A stretch of 59,589 nt of DNA from an uncultured Prevotellaceae bacterium (GCA_900320245.1 ONRP01000012.1:1-59589), one strand, 5' to 3'. Positions 29,906-41,220 are shown, counted from the stretch's first letter. A program made the numbers and translations. Notes: generated by a model not told the origin, from the letters alone.

Positions 29906-30921
29906 AAAATGCTTCCCACTTCGCCGGGGCGTTCGCGCTTCAAGTGGTTGTAGGCCAGCATCGTGGCTTCGCGGCCGCGCGGGGTGCGGTTGATGAAGCC
30001 TTCCTTGATGAGGTAGGGCTCATAGACCTCCTCGATGGTGCCGGCATCCTCGTTCATTGCCGTGGCGATGGTATTCAGACCCACGGGACCGCCATTGAAC
30101 TTGTCGATGATGGTCAGCAATATCTTGTTGTCAATCTCGTCGAGGCCGTATTTGTCGATGTTCAGCGCCTCGAGGGCATAGCGGGCGATGTCCAGGTCGA
30201 TGCGTCCGCTGCCCTTGACCTGGGCGAAGTCGCGCACGCGGCGCAGCAGCGAGTTGGCGATACGGGGCGTGCCGCGACTGCGCAGGGCAATCTCGATGGC
30301 GGCCTTGTCGTCGATGGGCACGGCCAGCAGGCGCGCCGAGCGGCGGATGATGCCCTCGAGCACCTTGTGGTCATAGTACTCCAGATGACAGTTGATGCCG
30401 AAGCGGGCACGCAGCGGCGAGGTCAACAGACCGCTGCGGGTGGTGGCACCGATGAGGGTGAACGGGGCGAGCGTCAACTGCACCGAGCGCGCTCCGGGGC
30501 CCTTGTCAATCATGATGTCGATGCGGTAGTCCTCCATCGCGCTGTAGAGGTACTCCTCGACGATGGGGCTCAAGCGGTGTATCTCGTCGATGAACAGCAC
30601 GTCGTTCTCGTCGAGCGACGTCAGCAGGCCCGCCAGGTCGCCCGGCTTGTCCAGCACGGGACCCGACGTCACCTTGAAGCCCACACCCAACTCGTTGGCG
30701 ATGATGTTGCTCAACGTTGTCTTACCCAGGCCCGGAGGACCATGGAACAGCACGTGGTCGAGCGACTCGCCGCGCAACTTGGCGGCAGCGACAAACACGC
30801 GCAGGTTCTCGATAATCTTGTCCTGGCCCGCAAAGTCCTCAAAGCGCACAGGCCTCAACGCCCGCTCAAAATCCTGATCGGTCTTGAGCGACTCCCGTCT
30901 GATATCAAATTCTTCGTCCAT
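29902..30921 (-). CDS. ruvB: Holliday junction helicase RuvB
   Basis: 339 residues. RuvB is the AAA+ motor that drives branch migration with RuvA. Signatures: [20 protein letters not shown], Walker [11 protein letters not shown], Walker [12 protein letters not shown], the sensor [19 protein letters not shown], and the C-terminal winged-helix segment [23 protein letters not shown] at 30921 ([11 protein letters not shown]) is preferred over 30933 because the -7 box ends at 30931. Confidence 0.96.
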   Translation of the reverse strand: MDEEFDIRRESLKTDQDFERALRPVRFEDFAGQDKIIENLRVFVAAAKLRGESLDHVLFHGPPGLGKTTLSNIIANELGVGFKVTSGPVLDKPGDLAGLLTSLDENDVLFIDEIHRLSPIVEEYLYSAMEDYRIDIMIDKGPGARSVQLTLAPFTLIGATTRSGLLTSPLRARFGINCHLEYYDHKVLEGIIRRSARLLAVPIDDKAAIEIALRSRGTPRIANSLLRRVRDFAQVKGSGRIDLDIARYALEALNIDKYGLDEIDNKILLTIIDKFNGGPVGLNTIATAMNEDAGTIEEVYEPYLIKEGFINRTPRGREATMLAYNHLKRERPGEVGSIF

Positions 30922-30930
30922 ATTAAACCA

Positions 30931-30938
30931 CAAAGATA
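30931..30938 (-). promoter_or_regulatory. -7 element of ruvB, near-leaderless
   Basis: Minus-strand TATCTTTG ends nine bases before the ruvB ATG at 30921. Confidence 0.5.
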
Positions 30939-31388
30939 GTTATTTTAAAGGGAACGATATACTCTTTTCCCTGATAATAAATAGCATTAAACTTCTATAA
31001 TAATGAAGAATGCAGTCAAAAAATGCTGTATTTTCCGTATTTACAAACTTAAATTCACCGAAATTCATCATAACTATTTTTTCTTTTCTTGATAGCAAAG
31101 GTACGAGTTTCCGGGAATTCCGGGAATTATATTAACTAAAAAATGTTATTATTCCGTTAAAAGATGCTATCTTGTGGTTTCGGGGACAAGAAGAATATCA
31201 TTCCCATTTTAAAAGACAACTTGCACAACAATATTTTTTAAACAACGGGAAATGAAGGAAAGAGCACAGCAGCCAGCCCGCTTGTTAAACGGGCGCGGGG
31301 GCAGGTTAAACTGACTGGCGGAGGTGCGAGCCGGAGGCTCGCAATACACCGACGGGGCTGATGGGCGACAGAGGAGCGGGCGTGGCTT
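30939..31388. other. 450-bp gene-free region between ruvB and the uvrA-like gene
   Basis: AT-rich in the ruvB-proximal part, GC-rich near the uvrA-like stop. It contains a second minus-strand TACCTTTG box (31096-31103), the 9-bp palindrome TTCCGGGAA twice in tandem (31109-31126), and small hairpins (GCCCGCTTGTTAAACGGGC near 31275 and GCGAGCCGGAGGCTCGC near 31326). No ORF above 20 codons is convincing. Confidence 0.55.
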
Positions 31389-33653
31389 CTATTTCAGGTA
31401 GGGGGCGGTGATGCTGGCGGGGGCGGTGAGCATGGCGCGGGGAGTGCCCTGGTAGACGATGGTGCCGCCGAGGTCGCCGGCGCCGGGGCCGAGTTCGATG
31501 ACGTGGTCGGCAGCCTTGATGACGTCGGTGTTGTGCTCGATGACGTAGACGGTGTTGCCCATGTCGACCATCTGTTCGAACAAGTCGATGAGGTGGCGCA
31601 CGTCCTTGAGGTGGAGGCCGTCGGTGGGCTCGTCGATGACGAATACGCCACGTTGCCCGCCCTCGTCGAGGGAAGCAGTGTACTGTTGCAGGTAGGACGC
31701 CATCTTCAGGCGCTGCAACTCACCGCCCGAGAGGGTGCTGAGGGCCTGGTTGAGGTGGAGGTAGTGCAGGCCTACGTCCATCATGGGCCGCAACTTCTGC
31801 TCGATGCTGGTGCCCTTGAAGAACTCGCTGGCACGGCGCACCGAGAGGTCCATCACCTGGGCGATGTTCATGCCGTCGAGGGTGTACTGTAGTGCCTCGG
31901 GCGAGTAGCGCAGGCCATGGCAGGCCTCGCAGGTGGTCTCGATGTTGTCCATGAAGGCCATCTCGGCGATGACGACGCCCTTGCCGCCGCACACGGGGCA
32001 GCCGCCCTTGCCGTTGAAGGTGAAGTACTGCTCCTTGATTTTGTGGGCCCGGGCGAATCGCTTGCGGATGTCGGGGGCGACGTCCATATAGGTGGCGGGG
32101 GTGGAGCGCAGGCTCACGCCGATGTTCTTCTGGCTGATGTAGACCACGTTGCCGTGCTCACGGCGAAAACACTCCATGAGCGAACTCTTGCCCGAACCAG
32201 CCACGCCTGCCACAGCGGCAAAGATGCCCATGGGCAGGTCGATGGAGATGTCCTTGAGGTTGTGAAGCGACGCGTGGCGCAGGGGGAAGGTCGCGGCGGC
32301 CTGTCGCGGCTGTGCCTTGAAGTCGCCGCGCTGGCTGAGCATCTGTCCCGTGCTGGTGCCGCTATGGAGCAACTGCTGGTAGTTGCCCTCGAAGATGATG
32401 CGTCCGCCCTGGCTGCCCGGTCCGGGTCCCAGGTCGACGATGTGGTCGGCGATGCCGATCATCTCGCGATGGTGCTCGACGAGCAGGACGGTGTTGCCCG
32501 CATCGCGCAGGCGGCGCACGGAATGTTTCATCTTCTCGATGTCGTGGTCGTGGAGACCCGTGCTGGGTTCGTCGAGGATGTAGAGCACGTCGGCGAGCGA
32601 CGAGTTGATGTACTTGGCAATCTTGCAGCGCTGTGCCTCACCTCCCGAGAGGGTGCCCACGCCGCGTTCCAGGCTGAGGTAGCCCAGGCCGATTTCCTCG
32701 AGCGCTGTGAGACGTGCGCTGATGGCCTGTTTGATGTCGACGGCCAGCGGCGAGGTGAGCGCCTTGACCCACTGGTTGAGGCGGGTGATGGACATGGCGC
32801 AGGCGTCGGCGATGTTGATGCCGTCGATTTTGCAGGAGAGCACGCGGGGGCTGAGGCGCGAGCCGCCGCAGTCGGGGCAGACGCCCATGTTGAGCATCGG
32901 GTTGAGGACGGCGGCATGGAGCAGTCCCTCCTCGCTGTTGATGATGCTGCGGTACATGCGCGGGATGATGCCCTCATACTTGGCCGACTTGGGCCAGTTG
33001 GCGGGTGGGTTCTTCAGGCGAATCTGCGGGCTGTTGAGGAAGAGGTCGAGTTCCTCGGGGCTGTAGTCCTTGATTTTCTTGTCCAGGTCGAACAGACCGC
33101 TGTGGGCGTAGCGAATCCATCGCCAGCCGCCCTTACCGAAGGCGATGTAGTGGATGGTGTCCTCGTCGTTGAGGCTCTTGTCGAAGTCGACGAGTTTGTG
33201 GATGTCCAACTCGCGGATCTCGCCTAGGCCCGAGCAGCGGAGGCAACTGCCCTCGGGGTGGTTGAAACTGAACGACTCGGCATAGCCCACGAAGGGCTGT
33301 CCCACCCTGGAGAACAGCAGGCGCAGCAGGGCGGCGATGTCGGTATAGGTGGCCACGGTCGAACGCGAGTTCTGGGCGGGCTTCTTCTGGTCGATGACGA
33401 TGGCGATGGGCAGGTTCTCGATGGCATCAACGTGGGGACGGCCGTACTTGGGCAGGTACTGCTGCACGAACGAGGGGAAGGTGTCGTTCAACTCGCGGCG
33501 GGACTTCGCCGCGATGGTGTCGAGTACCAGCGAACTCTTGCCGGAGCCCGAAACGCCCGTGAAAACCGTGATCTGATGCTTGGGAATCTCGAGCGAGATG
33601 TCCTTGAGGTTGTTCTCTCTCGCTCCCTTGATGATAATCTTGTCGCCGTTCAT
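31389..33653 (-). CDS. short UvrA-type excinuclease ATPase
   Basis: 754 residues, clearly shorter than the ~940 of canonical UvrA. Both ATPase halves are intact: GVSGSGKSSLV near residue 35, LSGGEAQRCKIA, YILDEPSTGLHD; and GVAGSGKSSLM, LSGGELQRLKMA, FVIDEPTDGLHL. Zinc modules are present (CPDCGGSRLSPRVLSC, and CPVCGGKG...CEACHG). The length suggests loss of most of the UvrB-binding region, as in UvrA2-like paralogues linked to DNA-damage or drug tolerance. The -7 box is five bases from the ATG. A canonical uvrA probably lies elsewhere. Confidence 0.88.
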   Translation of the reverse strand: MNGDKIIIKGARENNLKDISLEIPKHQITVFTGVSGSGKSSLVLDTIAAKSRRELNDTFPSFVQQYLPKYGRPHVDAIENLPIAIVIDQKKPAQNSRSTVATYTDIAALLRLLFSRVGQPFVGYAESFSFNHPEGSCLRCSGLGEIRELDIHKLVDFDKSLNDEDTIHYIAFGKGGWRWIRYAHSGLFDLDKKIKDYSPEELDLFLNSPQIRLKNPPANWPKSAKYEGIIPRMYRSIINSEEGLLHAAVLNPMLNMGVCPDCGGSRLSPRVLSCKIDGINIADACAMSITRLNQWVKALTSPLAVDIKQAISARLTALEEIGLGYLSLERGVGTLSGGEAQRCKIAKYINSSLADVLYILDEPSTGLHDHDIEKMKHSVRRLRDAGNTVLLVEHHREMIGIADHIVDLGPGPGSQGGRIIFEGNYQQLLHSGTSTGQMLSQRGDFKAQPRQAAATFPLRHASLHNLKDISIDLPMGIFAAVAGVAGSGKSSLMECFRREHGNVVYISQKNIGVSLRSTPATYMDVAPDIRKRFARAHKIKEQYFTFNGKGGCPVCGGKGVVIAEMAFMDNIETTCEACHGLRYSPEALQYTLDGMNIAQVMDLSVRRASEFFKGTSIEQKLRPMMDVGLHYLHLNQALSTLSGGELQRLKMASYLQQYTASLDEGGQRGVFVIDEPTDGLHLKDVRHLIDLFEQMVDMGNTVYVIEHNTDVIKAADHVIELGPGAGDLGGTIVYQGTPRAMLTAPASITAPYLK

Positions 33654-33658
33654 GCCTG

Positions 33659-33666
33659 CAAAGATA
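33659..33666 (-). promoter_or_regulatory. -7 element of the uvrA-like gene, near-leaderless
   Basis: Minus-strand TATCTTTG ends only five bases before the ATG at 33653; the start of transcription must be at or next to the start codon. Confidence 0.55.
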
Positions 33667-33729
33667 ATGCTTTTTAGATAATAGTTAAAAGATAAGAGAT
33701 AATAGATGGGGGAGAGTGTTTATATCAAG

Positions 33730-33757
33730 AAGGCGGGCCCTTGGTGGGGCTCGCCTT
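33730..33757 (-). terminator. terminator of the prolyl oligopeptidase gene
   Basis: AAGGCGGGCCC (33730-33740) pairs with GGGGCTCGCCTT (33746-33757), 24 bp past the stop codon on the minus strand, then TTCTT. Confidence 0.65.
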
Positions 33758-33780
33758 CCTAATGGGATGTCAGCGACTTG

Positions 33781-35898
<2,118 letters not shown>

Positions 35899-35943
35899 TG
35901 GTTAGTAGGTTAGTTATGTTTCAAAAGTTAGATATCGTGAATG

Positions 35944-36906
35944 TCACTGTTGTACCTGGGCGATGACGTTGAGCAGGGTCTGTCCCACCTCACCGAGGGT
36001 GGCGGCGCTGATGCCGTCGATGGTGTCGCTCACCGTGTGCCATGCGGGGCAGAACCCGGAGTCGCCGCTGGTGCGCATGTCGATGATGTCGACACAGGGG
36101 ATGCCGGCCTGGTTGACGAAGACGTGGTCGTCGGTCACGGCACCGCCATCGGCGTTGATGAAGTGGCTGCCGGCGGCGTTATTCCACACCAGGTCAACAA
36201 AACCGGCCGCATACTGTTGCGAGTAGTACTCGCGCGTGAAGGTAGCATCGCTGGCGCCCACCATGTCGAGCAGGATGCCGAACAGCGGCTTGTAGCCCTG
36301 CACATGGGGGTGTTGCGCCCAGTATTGTGCGCCCAGGGCCCACGACTCCTCGATGTCGGCGATGCCCATGTCCTCGGCATCCACCAGCACGATGTCGATG
36401 CCCAGGGTCGTGCCTTGGGCCTTGAGTTGGCTGGCCAGTTGCAGCAGCACGGCCACGCCGCTGGCGCCGTCGTTGGCACCCATGACGGGCTTGCTGTGGT
36501 TAGCGGGGTCGGGGTCGTTGTCGGCCCAGGGGCGGGTGTCCCAGTGGGCGAGCAGCAGCAGGCGTTCGCTGGCTTCGGGATTGATGATGCCGATGATGTT
36601 CTTGATGCCCACCATGCTGCCTTGGCCCGTCTTCACGTCGGCCTGCTGCACGATGACCGTGTCACAAGAGGCCTGCAGCGTGGTCTTGAGCCACTCGGCG
36701 CACTTGGCGTGCTGCGGCGTTCCGGGCACGCGGGGTCCGAACTCGCACTGCTGGCGGGCCAGTTCGAGGGCGCTGTTGCCGTCAAACTGTGCTACGGTGG
36801 CCTTGGCGACAGTTTCGTCGCTGGAGGCCGTGGCGGTCGAGTTGCCGGTGCTGCCGCATGCCATCATCACGGCTGCCAATATCATATATAATAATGTGAC
36901 CTTCAT
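35944..36906 (-). CDS. M28-family lipoprotein, glutaminyl cyclase-like
   Basis: 320 residues from MKVTLLYMILAAVMMACGST; the lipobox AVMMAC makes it a probable lipoprotein. The M28 fold is shown by the zinc ligands in LLAHWDTRPWADND, GANDGASGVAVLLQ, VLVDAEDMG, LLDMVGASD and the late His in FCPAWHTVSDT. HWDTRPWADND is characteristic of bacterial glutaminyl-peptide cyclotransferases, which make N-terminal pyroglutamate; an aminopeptidase role is the alternative. It probably shares a transcript with the prolyl oligopeptidase downstream (45-bp gap). Confidence 0.85.
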   Translation of the reverse strand: MKVTLLYMILAAVMMACGSTGNSTATASSDETVAKATVAQFDGNSALELARQQCEFGPRVPGTPQHAKCAEWLKTTLQASCDTVIVQQADVKTGQGSMVGIKNIIGIINPEASERLLLLAHWDTRPWADNDPDPANHSKPVMGANDGASGVAVLLQLASQLKAQGTTLGIDIVLVDAEDMGIADIEESWALGAQYWAQHPHVQGYKPLFGILLDMVGASDATFTREYYSQQYAAGFVDLVWNNAAGSHFINADGGAVTDDHVFVNQAGIPCVDIIDMRTSGDSGFCPAWHTVSDTIDGISAATLGEVGQTLLNVIAQVQQ

Positions 36907-36920
36907 AATCCGATGGTTTT

Positions 36921-36983
36921 GAAAAAACAAGGGATGCGGTATGTCTTGACCCGCTGTGATGCGGATACGACATACCGCATCCC
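36921..36983 (-). terminator. terminator of the secG operon
   Basis: GGGATGCGGTATGTC (36931-36945) and GACATACCGCATCCC (36969-36983) form a perfect 15-bp stem. On the minus strand it is followed by TTGTTTTTTC, right after secG. Confidence 0.88.
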
Positions 36984-37015
36984 TCTGTTGATGTTAAAGT
37001 GTTGAGATGCAGTGA

Positions 37016-37444
37016 TTATTTTGCGGGTTCCTGTGCAGGAGCGGCAGGAGCAGCAGGAGCAGCAGCCTCGCTCTTAGCGGCAGGAGCAGCAGCCTCGCCC
37101 TGAGCAGCGGGAGCGGCTTGGCCCTGAGCAGCGGGAGCGTCCTGAGCGGCGGGAGTGCCGAACTCGGGAGCCTGGGTCTCGGTGCCGGGGAGTTTGTGTA
37201 CCTGTGCGGAACCTTCAACAATCTTGGGAGCGAAGAACGATGAGATGATGCTCAGCGCGCAGATGAATGCTGCGAGGCCCCAGGTTGCTTTCTCAACGAA
37301 GTCGGTGGTCTTGCGCACGCCCATGAACTGGTTATAGTTGTTCACGTTGGCAGCGAGGCCGCCACCTTTAGATTTTTGAATGAGGATTACACCAACCAGC
37401 AGGATGGATGCAATCATGATCAGAATTGCTAAAATAGTGTACAT
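37016..37444 (-). CDS. secG: preprotein translocase subunit SecG with long Ala/Pro tail
   Basis: 142 residues. The N-terminal ~75 residues are SecG: helix 1 (TILAILIMIASILLVGVILI), the conserved QKSKGGGLA loop, and helix 2 (GLAAFICALSIISSFF). SecG assists SecYE in protein export at the inner membrane. The C-terminal ~50 residues are low-complexity Ala/Pro/Gln repeats (APAAQGQAAPAAQGE), which are not needed for the fold. It is the last gene of a packed minus-strand operon, 6 bp after the preceding stop. Confidence 0.92.
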   Translation of the reverse strand: MYTILAILIMIASILLVGVILIQKSKGGGLAANVNNYNQFMGVRKTTDFVEKATWGLAAFICALSIISSFFAPKIVEGSAQVHKLPGTETQAPEFGTPAAQDAPAAQGQAAPAAQGEAAAPAAKSEAAAPAAPAAPAQEPAK

Positions 37445-37450
37445 TTTTTC

Positions 37451-38239
37451 TTATTTTTTGTCGTTTAGTGTCTCATTTAGGACCAATTTGGCCAAAAATC
37501 GAATTTGGTCTGCAAAGTAAATACTTTTTTCTGGAAATTTCAAACTTAATTCTTTAATTATTTCAAGAGCCTGTGAATATTTGTGTTGCGCGATGTACAT
37601 TTTGGCCAGACTCTCGCTGAGCATCGACTCATCGGTTTTGGTAGGATTGTCGATGGTGTCCCCTGCAATTTCGGCCTTTTCCTGCTCGCCGACCGGGTTG
37701 ACGACAGGCACCTGTGCAGCCTGCTTGCCGAGTTGCATCTGCTCGGCGATGAACTGGTTGATGAGTTCGTCCTGGGCATCACCGCCACCGGGCAGGATGT
37801 CGCCCTGTTCTTGCTCCTGTGCCGCCAGCACGTCGGCATAATCGGGTTGCGGGTTGAAGATGGCCTTGCTGATGGCATCGACTTCGGCCTGGCTGGCCTT
37901 GCCGTAGTTGTCGAGGAAACGGTCGATGGTGGTGACCGTGTCGGGGGTGTCCTGCAATGCCTCGGGCGGGTAGAAGTCGGCCATCACGGCGGCATCGTCG
38001 CCCAGCAACATGCTCAGCGCGCGGCGGTCGGGGAAGGCGATGGCCAGTCGTGCCAGCACGTCCTCGTTGTCCTTGACGCCCTGTTGCTTGAGGAAGAGCA
38101 GTGCGGGCATGACGCAGTAGGGGGCATGCTGCTCGGCACGCTCCAGCCACTCTCGCGTCACCTCGCCGCCACCGGCCGCAAGGCGCTTGATGTCCTCAAT
38201 CCAGGTTGTCGCTGTCATGGACTGTTGGTCTGTTTTCAT
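37451..38239 (-). CDS. TPR-like helical protein of the secG operon
   Basis: 262 residues, no signal peptide. The C-terminal ~55 residues look like a tetratricopeptide pair (LAKMYIAQHKYSQALEIIKE, then FPEKSIYFADQIRFLAKL). The middle is acidic and low in hydrophobic residues. No enzyme motif is recognised. A protein of this kind between lptE and secG is common in Bacteroidales, so a role in envelope assembly is an inference from context. Confidence 0.75.
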   Translation of the reverse strand: MKTDQQSMTATTWIEDIKRLAAGGGEVTREWLERAEQHAPYCVMPALLFLKQQGVKDNEDVLARLAIAFPDRRALSMLLGDDAAVMADFYPPEALQDTPDTVTTIDRFLDNYGKASQAEVDAISKAIFNPQPDYADVLAAQEQEQGDILPGGGDAQDELINQFIAEQMQLGKQAAQVPVVNPVGEQEKAEIAGDTIDNPTKTDESMLSESLAKMYIAQHKYSQALEIIKELSLKFPEKSIYFADQIRFLAKLVLNETLNDKK

Positions 38240-38272
38240 CTCATTTTGTCAAAAACCGTGCCAACGTCCCTG

Positions 38273-38788
38273 TTACCAGTCGCCGAGCGTGGCGTTGAAG
38301 ATGAGGTCGGTCAGGTCCTTGCAGATCTGGTTGCACAATTCATCCTGCACGTCGACCAGCAGTTCGCTGCTCGAGAAGTCGCGGTAGGCGCTGAACGACA
38401 GGTCCTTGCTGAGGTTCTGGTTCTTGTTGTTGATGTACTTGACCTTGACGGTGATAGTCAGTCGGGTCTGGCTGGCGTAGGCATCCTCGCCGACGGCCTG
38501 GGGCGACAGTTGATAGTTGGTGATTTCGCCCTCCATGCGCAGGTCGGCATTGCCGCTGTCGATGACGCGCAGCCGCGTCTGTTGGGCAATCATGTCGGTC
38601 ATGCGGTTCTCGAACATCGACTGCAGCGGCGGATAGACCAACGCAGCGCGGATGGGGAACTCGCCGAACGAAATCGTCTTGTAGACGTTATAGTCGATCG
38701 ACGCGCCGTTGAGCGTGTAGCGCGGGATGCAAGCCTGCCATGCGGTGGTGGCCAGGACCAGTGTCAAGATGATGAAGAGCCGTTTCAC
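38273..38788 (-). CDS. LptE-family LPS assembly lipoprotein
   Basis: 171 residues. The signal ends at a lipobox-like AWQAC. The remainder matches the Bacteroidetes LptE-like family (IPRYTLNGASIDYNVYKTIS, QTRLRVIDSGNADLRMEGEI, LTITVKVKYIN). LptE plugs the LptD barrel that inserts LPS into the outer membrane. Its ATG overlaps the stop of the sigma-54 activator gene by four bases (ATGA). Confidence 0.85.
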   Translation of the reverse strand: MKRLFIILTLVLATTAWQACIPRYTLNGASIDYNVYKTISFGEFPIRAALVYPPLQSMFENRMTDMIAQQTRLRVIDSGNADLRMEGEITNYQLSPQAVGEDAYASQTRLTITVKVKYINNKNQNLSKDLSFSAYRDFSSSELLVDVQDELCNQICKDLTDLIFNATLGDW

Positions 38789-40044
38789 TGCCGTTCCAGG
38801 TTATATTGCTTGATTTTGCGGTACAGGGTACGCTCAGAGATGTTGAGTTCCTGGGCGGTGAGTTTGCGCCGTCCGTTGTTGCGACGCAGGGCGTTCTCGA
38901 TGGTCTCGCGCTCGGTCTCGTCGAGCGTCTTGACCGTCTCGCCCTCGACGTCCATGGCAGCCACCTCGTCGATGTGTCCCTGGTCCTGGGGGTGCTGCTG
39001 GTGCTGCATGTTGCGGTAGGGCGACTCCATCTCTCTGCTGCCTCCAATCTCGATCAACGGGCTGGAGTCGCGCTTGAGTTCATGCACGCTGGTGGCGACG
39101 TGGGTCGACGGCCCAGCCGAGTCGAGCCGCTTCTTGATGGACTCAATCTCGGCGCGCATCGACAGGATGAGTGCGAACAGTTGCTCGCGCTCGACGTTGT
39201 AGTCAAAGTTGGGCTGTGACTGCACGGTGAGTGCATTCTCGCGGTTGCTGGGCATGTACTGGCTCAGCGTTGCGGCGTCGACCGTGTTGCCCGACTCGAA
39301 CAGGGCGACCTGCTCGATGACGCTCTTGAGTTGGCGCACGTTGCCGGGCCAGTGGTAGGCCTTGAGCAGGCGTTGTGCGTCGTCGGTCAGGGTGACCTCG
39401 CTGGTGCGGTTGGCCGTGATGAAGTTGCGCAGGAACAGGCGTGCCAGCAGCAGCACGTCGTCGCCGCGTTCACGCAGCGGCGGCACGTTGATTTGCACCG
39501 TCGAGAGGCGGTAATACAGGTCCTCGCGGAACTTGCCCTCCTTGACGGCCTGCAGCATGTCCTTGTTGGTGGCGGCGACGATGCGGATGTTGGTCTTGCG
39601 CACCGTGCTGTCGCCCACGCGCAGGTATTCGCCGTTCTCGAGCACGCGCAGCAGTCGCGCCTGGGTGCTCATGGGCATCTCGGCCACTTCGTCCAGGAAG
39701 ATGACGCCTCCGTCGGCCTCCTCAAAGTATCCCTTGTGGTCGACGATGGCTCCGGTGAACGACCCCTTGACGTGGCCGAACAGTTCGCTGTCGATGGTGC
39801 CCTCGGGGATGGCGCCGCAGTTCACTGCGATGTACTTCTTGTGCTTGCGTGGGCTGCTCTCGTGTATGATTTTGGGAAACGACTCCTTGCCCGAGCCGCT
39901 CTCGCCAATGACGAGCACACTCAAGTCGATGGGCGCCACGAGCATGGCGCGGCGGATGGCGGCAATCAGCGCGGGCGACTCTCCCACGATGCCGAAGCGC
40001 AGTTTCAGTGCGCGTATGTCATTATCGGTTATTCGTGTTGCCAT
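38785..40044 (-). CDS. sigma-54-dependent transcriptional activator without receiver domain
   Basis: 419 residues. The AAA+ domain (about 20-245) has Walker A GESGSGKESF, the sigma-54 contact loop as GSFTGA (canonical GAFTGA), Walker B GGVIFLDEVAEMP, and REDLYYRLSTVQINVPPLRE. A C-terminal Fis-type helix-turn-helix (IENALRRNNGRRKLTAQELN, then RTLYRKIKQYNL) binds enhancers. There is no N-terminal sensory domain, so it may be controlled by amount or by a partner. It overlaps the upstream acyltransferase gene by 16 bp and lptE by four. The genes it activates are not visible here. Confidence 0.9.
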   Translation of the reverse strand: MATRITDNDIRALKLRFGIVGESPALIAAIRRAMLVAPIDLSVLVIGESGSGKESFPKIIHESSPRKHKKYIAVNCGAIPEGTIDSELFGHVKGSFTGAIVDHKGYFEEADGGVIFLDEVAEMPMSTQARLLRVLENGEYLRVGDSTVRKTNIRIVAATNKDMLQAVKEGKFREDLYYRLSTVQINVPPLRERGDDVLLLARLFLRNFITANRTSEVTLTDDAQRLLKAYHWPGNVRQLKSVIEQVALFESGNTVDAATLSQYMPSNRENALTVQSQPNFDYNVEREQLFALILSMRAEIESIKKRLDSAGPSTHVATSVHELKRDSSPLIEIGGSREMESPYRNMQHQQHPQDQGHIDEVAAMDVEGETVKTLDETERETIENALRRNNGRRKLTAQELNISERTLYRKIKQYNLERQ

Positions 40045-40943
40045 TTCTTCATTTTGTAGGTTTCGTTCTTCAGGAATACACCCAGTTCCTCGGGTGTCTT
40101 GTATTGTGCGTAGTCCTCGGGCATGATGGGGTCATGCACGCTGACGCGGAAGTTGTAGTTCTTGCGGCGGAACATCTCGGCGGGCAGTCTCAGCGTCCTG
40201 AGTTTCCAACTGATGGCGCCCATCACGAGCGAAATCCAACTGTTGTGCCCGTGGATGTAGATGGGGATGACGGGCACCTTGAGTTTTTGGATCAGGCGCA
40301 TGATGACGGGTTGCCACTCGCGGTCCTCGACGCGCAGTTTCCACGTGAGTTTGCTCACGGCGCCGGCAGGGAAGAATCCCAGCGGATGGCCTGCCTTGAC
40401 GTGCTTGAGCGACTCGCTGATGCCCTGCATCGACACGGCGCGCTTGGCGGGGTCGTCGCTGGCCAGGGCGTCGACAGTGATGAAGTTGGGCATCATGCCG
40501 CCGATTTTGCTCAGTATCATGTTGACCATGAACTTGTAGTCGGGCCTGTGGGTGCCGATGATATGGATCATCATCACGCCGTCGACGGCGCCAAACGGGT
40601 GGTTTGTCACCGTGATGAAGGGACCTTCGGGCAGGTTGTCGAGCACCTCGCCGTTATCGTAGGCGATGGTGGCATTCAGGTCCTTGAGCACTCCGGTGCA
40701 GAAGGGCACACCCGGTGTGTGGCAATTGTGGCCATGGATCCAGTTGGCGTCGTCCATGTCGAGCAAGTGGAACAGCCACTTGACCAGTTTGGGCTTTCCG
40801 TCAAAGAAAGGGGCCATCTTGCGGATGTCGTCATAGTCCAGGATGTCGGGCTTGATGGGCTGGGGTGCCTGCTCGGCTTGGGGCTGCTCGGTTTGACCTT
40901 GAAGTTCTTGTGGTTTGTCTTGTTCTATTATGTTTTCTTCCAT
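40029..40943 (-). CDS. PlsC/hemolysin-like acyltransferase
   Basis: 304 residues from MEENIIEQDK; ATG at 40955 is the alternative. The acidic, Gln/Pro-rich N-terminus is followed by an acyltransferase domain with ITVTNHPFGAVDGVMM (the His-Asp pair of the NHxxxxD motif), a FFPAGAVSK motif and VIPIYIHGHNS. Such Bacteroidetes proteins use acyl-ACP to acylate lipids, for example lyso-phospholipids or aminolipids such as glycine and ornithine lipids; the substrate is not certain. It is the first gene of the operon that ends with secG. Confidence 0.82.
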   Translation of the reverse strand: MEENIIEQDKPQELQGQTEQPQAEQAPQPIKPDILDYDDIRKMAPFFDGKPKLVKWLFHLLDMDDANWIHGHNCHTPGVPFCTGVLKDLNATIAYDNGEVLDNLPEGPFITVTNHPFGAVDGVMMIHIIGTHRPDYKFMVNMILSKIGGMMPNFITVDALASDDPAKRAVSMQGISESLKHVKAGHPLGFFPAGAVSKLTWKLRVEDREWQPVIMRLIQKLKVPVIPIYIHGHNSWISLVMGAISWKLRTLRLPAEMFRRKNYNFRVSVHDPIMPEDYAQYKTPEELGVFLKNETYKMKKWQHE

Positions 40944-40966
40944 TGTTTCTCTCATTAATCGGGCTG

Positions 40967-40974
40967 CAAAGATA
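40967..40974 (-). promoter_or_regulatory. -7 element of the acyltransferase-secG operon
   Basis: Minus-strand TATCTTTG ends 23 bases before the ATG at 40943 and 11 bases before the one at 40955. Confidence 0.5.
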
Positions 40975-41113
40975 CAATGCTTTTTCGTTAACTGACACAC
41001 AAGTAATGTTAAAATATGACATTTTGGCAGAAAAATTCATTTTGCTTCAGCAATGATATGGATGTTGACCGGCTATTCGGGAACATGGAGTTTTGCTGTT
41101 TCCTTAAATAATA

Positions 41114-41145
41114 TTTGTTTATGTCCTTGATTGTGGTTAATTTTG
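41114..41145 (+). promoter_or_regulatory. consensus promoter of the 472-aa secreted protein
   Basis: TTTG (41114-41117), 20 nt, TAATTTTG (41138-41145). Both boxes fit the consensus; the start codon is about 75 nt further. Confidence 0.7.
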
Positions 41146-41220
41146 CAGCGCAAAGAGAAATTCTCCTAAAAATGTTTATTCGTGTTTAAAAACCCATATT
41201 AATTTCAGAATTAAGTCATT

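Noticed and set aside
37583-39019. Plus-strand frame across three envelope-operon genes
   Set aside because: It spans the boundaries of three well-supported minus-strand genes with overlapping stops and starts.
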